Shown here: piece by piece, positions 40,639 to 50,030 of the stretch
How positions within the stretch are numbered: the stretch's first letter is position 1
Layout: each line of letters begins with the position of its first letter
NCBI GenBank assembly: GCA_965222835.1
Contig: CBDCUQ010000004.1
Location: forward strand, 930,001 to 994,000
Reading direction: 5' to 3'
Length of the DNA stretch: 64,000 nucleotides
Source of the DNA: CBDCUQ01 sp965222835
GTDB lineage: Bacteria; Pseudomonadota; Alphaproteobacteria; Rhizobiales; Hyphomicrobiaceae
Notes under the pieces: model-generated
What the model was told of the DNA's origin: nothing
The model's input: only the letters and a program-made list of their open reading frames with translations
Database searches by the model: none
Position numbers and translations under genes: made by a program

Positions 40639-42078
40639 TTAGCGCGGCAGGTTCGTCGATCCCATCAGATATGCGTCAATCGCAGCTGCCGCCTGACGGC
40701 CTTCGCGAATGGCCCAGACGACGAGTGATTGTCCGCGGCGGACGTCGCCGGCGGCGAAGAGCTTTGCAGAACCAGGGAGCTTGTAGTCTTGGTCCGTGGC
40801 GTCGAGCCCTTTGAAACGGCCGCGGGGGACGACGGACAGTGCGAGTTCCTCAAGCGCGCCGCTTTCCACGGGGCCGGAAAAGCCCATGGCAAGAAGAACA
40901 AGGTCAGCGTCGAGCGTAGCCTCCGTCCCGGGAACCGGCTGCAATTTGGCGTCTACCTGGACGTAATGCAGCTTTTTTACCTTGCCGCCGTCTCCAGAGA
41001 AGCCTGTTGTCTGAACGGAGAATTCGGTTTTGGCGCCTTCGGCCTGAGACGTTGAGACCCTGAGTTTCAGCGGCCAGTTTGGCCAGGTGAGCGCTTTGTT
41101 TTCCTTTTCCGGCGGCTTGGGCATGATTTCGAGCTGGGTGACGCTCTTGGCGCCTTGGCGGAATGAGGTTCCAATGCAGTCTGAGCCGGTGTCACCACCG
41201 CCGATGACAATAACGTGTTTGTCCTTGGCGGAGATCTCTTTTGTTTCCGGCAGCTGGGGTTCGCCGGCAACGCGCCGGTTCTGTTGAGGCAGGAAGTCCA
41301 TAGCGAAGTGGATGCCGTCGAGGTCGCGCCCGTCCGACTTGGCGAAGAAATCGAATGGCGTCTCCGAACCCACGGCGAAGAGCATGGCGTCATGCTTGGA
41401 TTCGATATCCTTGGCGGTGACGGTTTTGCCAACGTGGACGTTGCAATGGAAGGTGACGCCTTCGGCCTGCATCTGCGTCACGCGGCGCGCCACGATGCTC
41501 TTTTCCATTTTGAAGTCGGGAATACCGTAAGTGAGGAGGCCCCCGGGGCGTGCGTGCTTTTCATAGACATGCACGTCGTGGCCGGCGCGCGCCAGTTGCT
41601 GAGCGGCGGCCATGCCGGCCGGTCCCGAACCGATAATCGCAACTTTCTTGCCGGTTTTCTTCTCAGGCGGACGCGGTACGATCCAGCCTTCTTTGAAGGC
41701 GTGATCGGCGATGGCGCACTCGATGGTCTTGATGGTGACTGGGTTGTCGTCGATGTTGAGGGTGCAAGCTGCTTCGCAGGGTGCCGGGCAAATGCGTCCC
41801 GTGACTTCGGGGAAGTTGTTGGTGGAGTGCAGGTTCTGGGCAGCCGTCTTCCAGTCACCGTTGTAGACGAGGTCGTTCCAATCGGGGATCTGGTTGTTGA
41901 CCGGACAACCGGTGTGACAGTAGGGGATGCCGCAATCCATGCAGCGGCTGGCCTGTTCCGTCAGTTTCGGGCCGTCGAGCGGCTTGACGAACTCGCGCCA
42001 ATGCTTGATGCGGCTCTCGACCGGTTCATACGATCGTTCGGCGCGGTCCAGCTCCAAGAATCCTGTCGGCTTGCCCAT
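40639..42078 (-). CDS. gltD: Glutamate synthase (NADPH) small subunit
   Basis: GltD passes electrons from NADPH through FAD and two 4Fe-4S clusters to the large subunit GltB. The 479-residue product has the N-terminal cluster cysteines CMDCGIPYCHTGCP and CPAPCEAAC, the FAD-binding IGSGPAGMAAAQQLA, and the NADPH-binding VIGGGDTGSDC. Length and motifs are complete. It lies 130 bases downstream of gltB on the same strand, so gltB-gltD is probably one operon for ammonium assimilation with glutamine synthetase. The start ATG at 42078 is normal. Confidence 0.97.
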   Translation of the reverse strand: MGKPTGFLELDRAERSYEPVESRIKHWREFVKPLDGPKLTEQASRCMDCGIPYCHTGCPVNNQIPDWNDLVYNGDWKTAAQNLHSTNNFPEVTGRICPAPCEAACTLNIDDNPVTIKTIECAIADHAFKEGWIVPRPPEKKTGKKVAIIGSGPAGMAAAQQLARAGHDVHVYEKHARPGGLLTYGIPDFKMEKSIVARRVTQMQAEGVTFHCNVHVGKTVTAKDIESKHDAMLFAVGSETPFDFFAKSDGRDLDGIHFAMDFLPQQNRRVAGEPQLPETKEISAKDKHVIVIGGGDTGSDCIGTSFRQGAKSVTQLEIMPKPPEKENKALTWPNWPLKLRVSTSQAEGAKTEFSVQTTGFSGDGGKVKKLHYVQVDAKLQPVPGTEATLDADLVLLAMGFSGPVESGALEELALSVVPRGRFKGLDATDQDYKLPGSAKLFAAGDVRRGQSLVVWAIREGRQAAAAIDAYLMGSTNLPR

Positions 42079-42208
42079 TGTCTCTTCAGCTCATCTCTTG
42101 TCTTCAGGGGCTGGTTCCGTGCCTTCCTCATAGGACCGAGCGTTCCTCAATTGGAACGCGGCGTCATACTGCGAATGAGGCCAATCGGCAATTCTATTTG
42201 TCATGGGA

Positions 42209-45200
42209 TCAGATCGTGGCCCCGGGTTTGTCCGCGGTTTCGCGCGATTTCGCAAGTTCGTTCAATGCGCGCCGGTACTCGTTCGGCATCACCTTCTTGA
42301 ACTTCGGCAGCCATGCTGCGAAATCCCTTAAGATGGTTTGGGCGCGCGCCGAGTTGGTGTAATGCGCGTGCCGTACAATGAGGGCGTGCAGGCGTTCTGC
42401 ATCCTGCTCGCGCATATCTTGCATCACCTCTGCGAGTGGACGGCTTGCGCTTTCGCCATTGTCTTTGGCGAGCTTTGCCATCAATCCGGCGTCGGCTGTG
42501 ATCTCCTCGAGTGCGACCATCTCTTTGTTGAGCTGGCCTTCGAATGTCCCCGCGTCGTCGAGCACATAGGCAATGCCGCCGGACATGCCAGCCGCGAAGT
42601 TCCGGCCAGTCGAGCCGAGCACAACGACGCAGCCACCGGTCATATACTCGCAGCCGTGATCTCCGGTGCCCTCGATGACCGCGTAGGCTCCAGAGTTTCT
42701 GACAGCGAAGCGTTCGCCGGCAATGCCACGGAAATAGCACTCGCCTTGGATGGCACCGTAGAGGACGGTGTTGCCCACGATCATGCTTTCCTCGGGTACG
42801 ATTCCCGAGGCTGGGTCCGGGCGCACAATGACCTTGGCACCGGACAATCCCTTGCCGACGTAGTCGTTGGCTTCGCCGACAAGATCAAGCGTTAAGCCGT
42901 GCGCACCCCAGGCGCCATAGGCCTGGCCGGCGGTTCCTTTGAAGGTGAGCCAGATGCTGTCCTCGGGCAGTCCGCCATGTCCGAAGCGCTTGGCAATTTC
43001 GCCGGACAGCATGGTGCCCGTTGAGCGGTCGGTGTTGCGGATTTCGAGCTCGTGCTTCACGGGCTTTTTGGAGTCGAGCGCCGGTGTCGCCAGTTCGATG
43101 AGCTTATTATCGAGGACTTTTTCGAGACCGTGGTTCTGTGTCTCGCAATGATAGATGGCGACTTCGGCCGGTGCCTCGGGTTTGTAGAAGAGCTTGGTGA
43201 AGTCGAGCCCCTTGGCTTTCCAATGCTCAATGGCGCGGTCCTTATCGAGCACATCGGTCTGGCCGATCATTTCGTCGAAGGTTCGGAAACCAAGGGTGGC
43301 CATGGTCTCGCGGACCTCTTCAGCCAGGAAGAAGAAGTAATTGATGACGTGCTCGGGCTTGCCGGTGAACCGGGCCCGCAGAACGGGGTCCTGCGTGGCG
43401 ATACCCACGGGGCAGGTATTGAGATGGCACTTGCGCATCATGATGCAGCCGGCCGCGATCAGTGGTGCGGTTGAGAATCCGAATTCGTCGGCGCCGAGGA
43501 GCGCGCCGACGACGACGTCGCGGCCAGTGCGCAGGCCGCCATCCACTTGTACGGCAATGCGTCCGCGCAGACGGTTGATGACAAGCGTCTGATGCGTTTC
43601 TGCGAGGCCGATTTCCCACGGGCTGCCGGCGTGTTTGATGGAGGTGAGGGGTGAGGCGCCGGTGCCGCCTTCGAAGCCAGAAATCGTGACGTGGTCGGCA
43701 CGGGCCTTGGCGACGCCGGCTGCAACCGTGCCCACGCCAACCTCTGACACCAACTTTACCGAAACGTCACCCCTTGGATTGACATTCTTCAAATCGAAGA
43801 TGAGCTGCGCGAGATCCTCAATCGAATAGATGTCGTGATGCGGTGGCGGCGAGATCAGCCCGACGCCCGGCGTCGAATGCCGGACCTTGGCAATTGTCGC
43901 ATCCACCTTGTGGCCGGGGAGCTGTCCACCCTCGCCGGGCTTGGCGCCTTGCGCCATCTTGATCTGCATCATGTCGGAGTTGGCGAGGTACTCGGTGGTG
44001 ACGCCGAAACGTCCAGAGGCAACCTGCTTGATTGCAGAACGCATGGAGTCGCCATTGGGCAGCGGTTTGAAGCGGTCGACTTCCTCGCCGCCTTCGCCGG
44101 TGTTCGACTTGCCGCCGATACGGTTCATAGCAATGGCGAGCGTGGTGTGGGCTTCACGGCTGATGGAGCCGAAGCTCATGGCACCCGTGGAGAAGCGCTT
44201 GACGATTTCTTTGGCCGGTTCGACCTCGTCGAGGGGTATAGGTTTGCGTCCCATCTCTTCGGCGCTGCGAATGCGGAAGAGGCCGCGCATGGTTTGGAGT
44301 TGCTCGGATTGCGCGTCGATCTCACGGGCAAAGTCACGATACTTTTGCGGGACCTTTCCTTCGGCGGCATCTGTGTTGTCGGCCCCGCGTACGGCGTGCT
44401 GTAGATCGGCAACAACGTTGGGGCGCCAGACATGCGTTTCGCCGCGAACGCGGTAGGCATACTCGCCACCGACATCGAGCGCGTTTGCAAGAACCGGTAT
44501 GTTTCCGAATGCTGCGCTATGCCGCTCGGCCGTCTCGCGTGCGATCTCACGCAGTCCAACGCCTTCAATCTGGGTGTGGGTGCCGGTGAAGTAGCGATCG
44601 ATGAAGCTTTGGCGCAGGCCGACAGCATCGAAGATCTGCGCGCCGCAATAGGATTGGTAGGTGGAGATCCCCATCTTGGCCATGACTTTGCGGATCGCCT
44701 TGCCGACGGCCTTGATGTACTTCTGCTTCACGTCGTCCGGGTTCATGGCATAGACGGGATTGGCCGCCATTAGGTCCAGCGTGTCAAATGCAATGTAGGG
44801 GTTGATCGCTTCGGCGCCGTAGCCGGCAAGTGTGCAGAACTGGTGCACCTCGTGGGCCTCGCCAGTTTCCACGACAAGCCCGACGCTGGTGCGCAGACCA
44901 CGTTTGATGAGGTAATGGTGCACGGCCGACGTTGCTAAGAGCGACGGTATCGGAATGCGATTGGGACCGACGGCGCGATCCGACAGGATGATAATGTTGT
45001 AATCTTTGGCGCGGACGGCTTCTTCTGCTTCCGCGCAGACGACATCGATGGCTGTGCCCATGGCGTTGGGCCCGGCGGCGACGTCAAAGGTGATGTCGAG
45101 GGTGATGGACGAGAAGTGGTTGTCCTCCACTTCGCCGATCTGGCGGATGCGCTCCAGGTCCTCGTTGGTGAGGATTGGTTGGGCAACCTCAAGCCGCTTC

Positions 45201-46879
45201 ACATTGGACATGCCTTCGAGGTCGAGGATGTTCGGGCGCGGTCCGATGAACGACACGAGGCTCATCACGAGTTCTTCGCGGATGCTGTCGATCGGCGGGT
45301 TCGTGACTTGGGCGAAGTTCTGCTTGAAGTATGTGTGGAGCAGCTTCGACTTCGACGAGAGCGCAGATAACGGCGTATCGTTGCCCATGGAGCCGACGCC
45401 TTCTTCGCCCTTCTGACCCATGGGGGACATCAAGAACTTCAAGCTTTCCTGTGTGTAGCCGAAGGCTTGCTGGAGATCGAGCAAGCTGACATTCGACTTT
45501 GTTGTGAACTTGCCAGCTGCCAGCGGCAGATCCGAAACCAGGATCTGTGTGCGTTTCACCCAAGTTTCATAGGGGTGATTGGCGGCAAGTTCTGCCTTTA
45601 GCTCTTCGTCGGCAATGATGCGGCCTTGCTCAAGATCGATGAGCAACATTTTGCCGGGTTGGAGGCGCCACTTTTTGACAATGTTTTCTTCGGGGACCGT
45701 TAGAACACCGGATTCCGAGGCCATGATCACCAAGTCGTCTTTGGTGACGAGGTAGCGCGCCGGGCGCAGGCCGTTGCGGTCAAGTGTTGCGCCGATCTGG
45801 CGGCCGTCCGTGAAGGCCATTGCGGCCGGTCCGTCCCACGGCTCCATGAGACAGGCGTGGTATTCGTAGAATGCCCGGCGTTTGGCATCCATGGTGGGAT
45901 TTCCGGCCCAGGCTTCGGGGATCAGCATCATGGCCGCGTGGGCCAGGCTGTAACCGCCCATGGTCAGGAATTCGAGCGCGTTGTCGAAGCAGGCCGTATC
46001 TGACTGGCCTTCGTAGGATATGGGCCACAGCTTAGAGATGTCGTCTTCAAAGAGCGGAGAGGCGACGGACGCTTGACGGGCCGCCATCCAGTTGACGTTG
46101 CCTCTTAGCGTGTTGATCTCGCCGTTGTGCGCGACCATGCGATAGGGGTGGGCGAGTTTCCACGACGGGAACGTATTGGTTGAGAAGCGCTGGTGAATAA
46201 GCGCCATCGCCGAGGTCATGCGCGGATCGACGAGATCCTTGAAATAGGCTTTGACCTGATAGGAGAGGAACATGCCCTTGTAGACAAGCGTTCGCGAGGA
46301 CAGCGACACTGTATAATGTCCGATGTCACGTCCTTTGGCGGCGTTGTAAATCGCGGCTGAAACGACCTTTCGGGTGATGTAGAGCTTGCGTTCGAACGCA
46401 TCCTGGTCGCAATCGGCCGGCCGGGCGACGAACACCTGACGGTGCACGGGCTCGGTGCTTCTCACCATGTCGGACAGGCACGTGTTGTCGACAGGGACCG
46501 TGCGCCATCCGAGAAGCTTCATGCCCTCTTCTTTGAGGCAGCGGGCCCAGACCTTTTCGCAATACGCACGCAGCCGTTTATCGCGCGGCATGAAGATGTG
46601 GCCGACGGCATAGTTGCCGGCTTCGGGCAACGCGAATCCCGCGACCTGACATTCCTGAGCAAGGAACGCATGGGGAATCTGAAGGAGTATCCCGGCGCCG
46701 TCGCCTGAGAGCGGATCGGCTCCGACCGCGCCTCGGTGTTCGAGATTGCACAGCATACCGAGCGCGTCGTCGATGATCTTGTGCGATTTGCGCCCCTTCA
46801 TGTCGGCAATGAAGCCGACGCCACAGGCATCGCGCTCGTAATCGGGATTGAAGAGGCCTTGAGCCTCTGGGCGCTTCAT
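42209..46879 (-). CDS. gltB: Glutamate synthase (NADPH) large subunit
   Basis: GltB makes glutamate from glutamine and 2-oxoglutarate. It has an N-terminal class II glutamine amidotransferase domain, whose catalytic Cys (ACGVGFIADMKG) becomes the N terminus after removal of a short propeptide, a central domain, an FMN-binding synthase domain (GEGGEEVDRF, GGTGASPLTS) and a C-terminal beta-helix. The 3Fe-4S cluster cysteines are in CHLNTCPVGIATQDP. The start at 46879 puts the Cys at residue 19 and has AGGGGAA upstream; ATG 46909 and ATG 46999 are alternatives with longer propeptides. With this start the protein has 1556 residues, typical. It is followed by gltD. Confidence 0.97.
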   Translation of the reverse strand: MKRPEAQGLFNPDYERDACGVGFIADMKGRKSHKIIDDALGMLCNLEHRGAVGADPLSGDGAGILLQIPHAFLAQECQVAGFALPEAGNYAVGHIFMPRDKRLRAYCEKVWARCLKEEGMKLLGWRTVPVDNTCLSDMVRSTEPVHRQVFVARPADCDQDAFERKLYITRKVVSAAIYNAAKGRDIGHYTVSLSSRTLVYKGMFLSYQVKAYFKDLVDPRMTSAMALIHQRFSTNTFPSWKLAHPYRMVAHNGEINTLRGNVNWMAARQASVASPLFEDDISKLWPISYEGQSDTACFDNALEFLTMGGYSLAHAAMMLIPEAWAGNPTMDAKRRAFYEYHACLMEPWDGPAAMAFTDGRQIGATLDRNGLRPARYLVTKDDLVIMASESGVLTVPEENIVKKWRLQPGKMLLIDLEQGRIIADEELKAELAANHPYETWVKRTQILVSDLPLAAGKFTTKSNVSLLDLQQAFGYTQESLKFLMSPMGQKGEEGVGSMGNDTPLSALSSKSKLLHTYFKQNFAQVTNPPIDSIREELVMSLVSFIGPRPNILDLEGMSNVKRLEVAQPILTNEDLERIRQIGEVEDNHFSSITLDITFDVAAGPNAMGTAIDVVCAEAEEAVRAKDYNIIILSDRAVGPNRIPIPSLLATSAVHHYLIKRGLRTSVGLVVETGEAHEVHQFCTLAGYGAEAINPYIAFDTLDLMAANPVYAMNPDDVKQKYIKAVGKAIRKVMAKMGISTYQSYCGAQIFDAVGLRQSFIDRYFTGTHTQIEGVGLREIARETAERHSAAFGNIPVLANALDVGGEYAYRVRGETHVWRPNVVADLQHAVRGADNTDAAEGKVPQKYRDFAREIDAQSEQLQTMRGLFRIRSAEEMGRKPIPLDEVEPAKEIVKRFSTGAMSFGSISREAHTTLAIAMNRIGGKSNTGEGGEEVDRFKPLPNGDSMRSAIKQVASGRFGVTTEYLANSDMMQIKMAQGAKPGEGGQLPGHKVDATIAKVRHSTPGVGLISPPPHHDIYSIEDLAQLIFDLKNVNPRGDVSVKLVSEVGVGTVAAGVAKARADHVTISGFEGGTGASPLTSIKHAGSPWEIGLAETHQTLVINRLRGRIAVQVDGGLRTGRDVVVGALLGADEFGFSTAPLIAAGCIMMRKCHLNTCPVGIATQDPVLRARFTGKPEHVINYFFFLAEEVRETMATLGFRTFDEMIGQTDVLDKDRAIEHWKAKGLDFTKLFYKPEAPAEVAIYHCETQNHGLEKVLDNKLIELATPALDSKKPVKHELEIRNTDRSTGTMLSGEIAKRFGHGGLPEDSIWLTFKGTAGQAYGAWGAHGLTLDLVGEANDYVGKGLSGAKVIVRPDPASGIVPEESMIVGNTVLYGAIQGECYFRGIAGERFAVRNSGAYAVIEGTGDHGCEYMTGGCVVVLGSTGRNFAAGMSGGIAYVLDDAGTFEGQLNKEMVALEEITADAGLMAKLAKDNGESASRPLAEVMQDMREQDAERLHALIVRHAHYTNSARAQTILRDFAAWLPKFKKVMPNEYRRALNELAKSRETADKPGATI

Positions 46880-47438
46880 TGGGTGTTCCCCTGACGCGAT
46901 CCTGTTCATGTCAATCCCCGGTGCCGTTCCGAACGTTCTTCTTAGCTTGTTGCTCAATTGTCGTAAGTATCTCTCTCTGCGGGTGGCGGAGAAAGCCATT
47001 TTCTCCGGTCTCCCGCAGTTTGGCCGCGATCGGGCGGATGAGCCCTAGCGGCGTCGTGCGTCCTGTTTTCGTTTAGGATCGAATGTAAGCCGATCCTGGG
47101 TCTTTCCCGCGGCAGCACCGCATCGGCCGTTGCGGTCCAAGTGGACCACGGCGCGACCTGCCAAGGTGTGCACAAAACCCGTCACGGATCTGCTCCCGTC
47201 ACCATGCACCGGGACAACTTGGTCCGGTGCGGTACTTTCATCAATACGCGATCCCCTGCCACCCCAAGGCGACAAAGGACAGGATTGCTGACCTTTCTAA
47301 GCGCAATTTGCCGGACTTTGCAAGATGGGGCAAGACCGACCACAGGGAAGCTTCCACCCCATTCTGGGGCTGCGGATACAGATACGGCGGCAATGCCGGA
47401 GCCTTGCCGCCGCTTAAGTCCAGGGAGATCCGTTTCCT
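46880..47438. other. Leader/intergenic region between hsp20 and gltB (559 bases)
   Basis: No gene is supported. It should carry the gltB promoter (minus strand) and the end of the hsp20 transcript. Three inverted repeats stand out: GGTCCA-AG-TGGACC at 47134-47147, a bulged hairpin GCACCGGGAC/GTCCGGTGC at 47206-47230, and GGCGGCAA/TTGCCGCC at 47386-47411. The first two may be regulatory elements of gltB. No sigma-54 box was recognised. Confidence 0.45.
47386..47411 (-). terminator. Possible hsp20 terminator hairpin
   Basis: GGCGGCAA at 47386-47393 and TTGCCGCC at 47404-47411 are perfect reverse complements around a ten-base loop, 28 bases past the hsp20 stop on its own strand. No T tract follows, so termination is not certain. 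Confidence 0.5.
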
Positions 47439-47891
47439 TTAGGCCGAGGCCTCAATCCGCTTGGGTGAGGACCCATCCGAAATGGGGACGGACCGGGGTT
47501 TCATGCGCTCGGGAAGATTGCGCTTGAGGTCGACAGACAGCATGCCGTCTTTGAGCTCAGCCGATTCGACCTCGACATAGTCAGCAAGCTGGAACCGGCG
47601 CTCGAAGCTGCGGGCGGCGATGCCGCGGTGCAAGTACGTCCGCTCCGCCTCTTCAGGCTTCTTCTCGCCACGGATGGTGAGCAGGCTCTCTTTGGCCTCG
47701 ACGTTGATTTCGTCCTGCCCGAAGCCCGCGACGGCGACCGTAATCCGGTACTGGTTCTCGCCGGTGCTTTCGATGTTGTAGGGCGGGTAGCCGCTCTCAT
47801 TGTCGAAGCCGGTGGTGGCATCGAGGAGCTGCACCAGACGGTCAAAGCCGACGGTCGAGCGGAAAAGGGGGGAAAAATCGGGGTGTCGCAT
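47439..47891 (-). CDS. Small heat-shock protein Hsp20/IbpA-like
   Basis: This 150-residue alpha-crystallin-family chaperone binds unfolding proteins during heat stress and holds them for refolding by DnaK and GroEL. The N terminus MRHPDFSPLFRSTVGFDRL is typical of rhizobial class A Hsp20 proteins; the alpha-crystallin domain runs from about 38 (NIESTGENQYRITVAVAGFG) to 125, with DGMLSVDLKRNLPE as the conserved last strand. The C-terminal IxI-type motif is weak here. The start ATG at 47891 has AAGGAGGA at the complement of 47898-47905, and the leader can fold as a ROSE-type thermometer that would hide this ribosome binding site at low temperature. Confidence 0.93.
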   Translation of the reverse strand: MRHPDFSPLFRSTVGFDRLVQLLDATTGFDNESGYPPYNIESTGENQYRITVAVAGFGQDEINVEAKESLLTIRGEKKPEEAERTYLHRGIAARSFERRFQLADYVEVESAELKDGMLSVDLKRNLPERMKPRSVPISDGSSPKRIEASA

Positions 47892-47990
47892 GGCATATCC
47901 TCCTTGAGTGAAGCGACATGGAATGGCCCGCCTCTAAAAGGCCGGACCGGTTGCGAAAGGCGCACCCGCGGGTTGCGGCATGCGCACCCT
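47892..47990 (-). promoter_or_regulatory. Candidate ROSE-type RNA thermometer in the hsp20 leader
   Basis: Read on the minus strand, the leader contains an eight-base-pair hairpin with one bulge (GGTCCGGCC with GGCGGGCC), then TCGCTT (complement 47911-47916), five bases, and the ribosome binding site AAGGAGGA (complement 47898-47905). TCGCT matches the ROSE consensus TYGCT: it can pair with the site while leaving the G bulged, the arrangement known from rhizobial ROSE elements. Confidence 0.7.
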
Positions 47991-48220
47991 GGATTTAGGG
48001 CGCAACGCCAGCGTTTCAAGTGGGGTTGGGCTCGAAATGAGGCGTATCCGAAGGTTCGCGGAGTCGGCCAAGTTGCCATTTTGCAAGGCAAAATTGATGC
48101 CCTTCATCTCCCGTTCATGTTCCGGGGCAGAAGCTGGCGAGAGCTCGCGTTGCATGGGGTGGACTGAGGGCGCCAAATCCCGTGCAGGTGAGGCAACCGC
48201 ACGCTCGGGAGGCAAAACCC

Positions 48221-48757
48221 ATGTTTTTAAAGGCTGCAACTGCGGCGTCGTTTGCTGTTCTCGCCATGTTTGGCGCGACGGGCCCGGCAACGGCGGCCGA
48301 TCTCGGTTATCAGGAGGGTTCGCCCTATGACGATCCCCGTTATGCCGACATCTATCGTCATCCGCCGCCACGCTATTCGCGGGATCGCGATTATGATGAC
48401 GACGATCACCGGTATGGCCGGCGCTACGCCGACGACGATGACGATTATGACGACGATGATGATGATCGGTATGATGACTACGACGACGATGACGACGATC
48501 GCTTCGACCGGTCTCGGTCATGGCGCGGACACCGTCATGCGTGCCTGCCACCTTGGCGGATAAAGTCTCGCCTTAAATCGGATGGCTGGGAGAAATTCCG
48601 GGATGTATCGCACAACGGCAAGACCGTGGTGGTCCGGGCCTCACGTTGCGATACCGGGAGGAGGTTTCTCCTGCGCGTCGATCGCTGCTCAGGGGCAATT
48701 GTGTCGGCCCATTCCGAGCACAATCGCCGTTACGGATCCTATCGCCCGCGGTTCTGA
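48221..48757 (+). CDS. Secreted Asp-rich protein with a low-complexity acidic stretch
   Basis: This 178-residue exported protein has a clear signal peptide (LKAATAASFAVLAMFGATGP, cut near TAA/DLGY). Residues about 54-93 are dominated by runs of Asp with Tyr and Arg, encoded by GAC/GAT tandem codons. The C-terminal 75 residues form a conserved-looking domain (IKSRLKSDGWEKFRDVSHNG, VVVRASRCDTGRRFLLRVDR), seen in other Hyphomicrobiales envelope proteins. Three Cys residues remain in the mature protein. The ATG at 48221 follows GGGAGG at 48207-48212. The acidic stretch could bind calcium or other cations; no family is recognised. Confidence 0.72.
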   Translation: MFLKAATAASFAVLAMFGATGPATAADLGYQEGSPYDDPRYADIYRHPPPRYSRDRDYDDDDHRYGRRYADDDDDYDDDDDDRYDDYDDDDDDRFDRSRSWRGHRHACLPPWRIKSRLKSDGWEKFRDVSHNGKTVVVRASRCDTGRRFLLRVDRCSGAIVSAHSEHNRRYGSYRPRF

Positions 48758-48991
48758 GAGTTGGCGCGCGTTGTACGACCGGCGCCACACTGTATCCGTA
48801 TGCGGATGAGTTTTTTGCTTCGGCAATACAACTCATTGAGGGTGGCCTGAGCCGTAGCGGAGGGCTGTGACGTGTTTGCCTCGCCCGGAAACTTTTGAGG
48901 TTTGGGGGTCGCGCCTCTATCGAGTGCCGGGCGTGAATCGGGCACTCTCTTTCCAACGTGTTTTTTGGCGCGGAAGGAAGGGGATTGGGTC

Positions 48992-49327
48992 ATGGCGCCA
49001 CGAGTTGTCGCCGCATTGGCGGCAGTTGCTACTACATTCGTGGGAGTGTCTGCACGCGCCGACGACACAGGGTTTGCTTACGCACACGATTTGCGTCGGG
49101 AACGGGGCAAGCTGTGCTTTAGGGATCACTGGCATTACGGAAGCGGGACTGGCCGGTCCAAAAAGGCCGCCCGGATCAATGCCATCAGATCTTGGGCCGA
49201 ATTCACGGCCCTGGAATACGGGACTGACTGGGCGCGTTTCTCGCGCGCTGCGGGTAAGTCCATAAAGTGTTTGCCTGCTGGCGGGGGCGCCTGGGATTGT
49301 CAGATCGATGCCCGCCCCTGCAAGTAG
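48992..49327 (+). CDS. Small secreted Cys-containing protein
   Basis: This 111-residue exported protein starts at ATG 48992, with GGAAGGAAGGGGA at 48972-48984, and has a signal peptide ending near VSARADD. The mature part has YAHDLRRERGKLCFRDHWHY, a basic helix KKAARINAIRSWAEFTALEY and a C-terminal GGGAWDCQIDARPC. Three Cys could form disulfides. The motif CFxDHxHYGSGxxxSKxxAxxxAIxSW is one I recall from Hyphomicrobiales secreted proteins of unknown function. It lies on the same strand as the Asp-rich gene, 234 bases upstream, and ends before a strong hairpin. Confidence 0.66.
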   Translation: MAPRVVAALAAVATTFVGVSARADDTGFAYAHDLRRERGKLCFRDHWHYGSGTGRSKKAARINAIRSWAEFTALEYGTDWARFSRAAGKSIKCLPAGGGAWDCQIDARPCK

Positions 49328-49397
49328 TCTTCGGCGTAATGCGTCTGTTGCGTTTTTTCGTATAGCTTCTCTCACTCTCTCAACTCTCTAGAGCAAT

Positions 49398-49436
49398 CCG
49401 AGCCGGAGCGTCGCCCACGCTCCGGCTCGGGCATAT
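49398..49436 (+). terminator. Strong hairpin terminator
   Basis: CCGAGCCGGAGCG at 49398-49410 pairs perfectly over 13 bases with CGCTCCGGCTCGG at 49418-49430 around a seven-base loop, followed by GCATATTT. It ends the secreted-protein transcript. The T tract is weak, so bidirectional or attenuating activity is possible. Confidence 0.72.
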
Positions 49437-49607
49437 TTGGAGACTGCTTGTGCGGAGGGGGCCGCCTAAAGCGCCGCACGGCGCACCTTTAGAACATTGA
49501 CTGGGCACAATGTGCGCGAGCCCGTCTGCTGTTAGGACGTTCGAGGATGGTCCGTTTGCTTGGTTGAGCGGGCCGGAGCACTAGGTATCACGTGTCGCGA
49601 GGGTACT

Positions 49608-50030
49608 ATGACCAATCGCATGCTCTCGTATATCATTAAGGATCAGCAGCCGCTTGTTCTCTCAGCGGAGGACACGGTGCAGGACGCCTGCCGTCAGATG
49701 TGTGATCGGCGCGCCGGTTCCGTTTTGGTTACCGATTTGCAGGGGGCGTTGTGTGGGATCTTTACCGGGCGCGATGCTGTGCGTTTCTTGTCCTGTGGAA
49801 TCGATCCGACGTCGGTTCCGCTTGAAAAGGCCATGACGCGCAATCCTGTTACGATCTCTTCTGAAGGCCGGGCGATCGACGCGTTGCGGGTTATGTGCGA
49901 TGGCGGGTTCCGGCATGTTCCCGTTGTCGATGACGGCAGAATTTGGGGCGTTGTGTCCCGGGGGGACTTCAAGGGGATGGAGATCGATCGGTTAGATGAG
50001 GAAGAGCACCTCTGGGAGTGCATCAGATAG
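49608..50030 (+). CDS. CBS-domain protein
   Basis: This 140-residue protein consists of two CBS motifs, a Bateman module that binds adenosyl ligands such as AMP, ATP or S-adenosylmethionine. The repeats are about 12-60 (VQDACRQMCDRRAGSVLVTD, LCGIFTGRDAVRF) and 74-125 (MTRNPVTISSEGRAIDALRV, WGVVSRGDFKG). It lacks an attached enzyme domain, so a regulatory role is expected. The ATG at 49608 has GCGAGGG upstream. Its last eight bases overlap the convergent prolyl aminopeptidase gene, so the two transcripts are antisense to each other at their ends. Confidence 0.88.
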   Translation: MTNRMLSYIIKDQQPLVLSAEDTVQDACRQMCDRRAGSVLVTDLQGALCGIFTGRDAVRFLSCGIDPTSVPLEKAMTRNPVTISSEGRAIDALRVMCDGGFRHVPVVDDGRIWGVVSRGDFKGMEIDRLDEEEHLWECIR

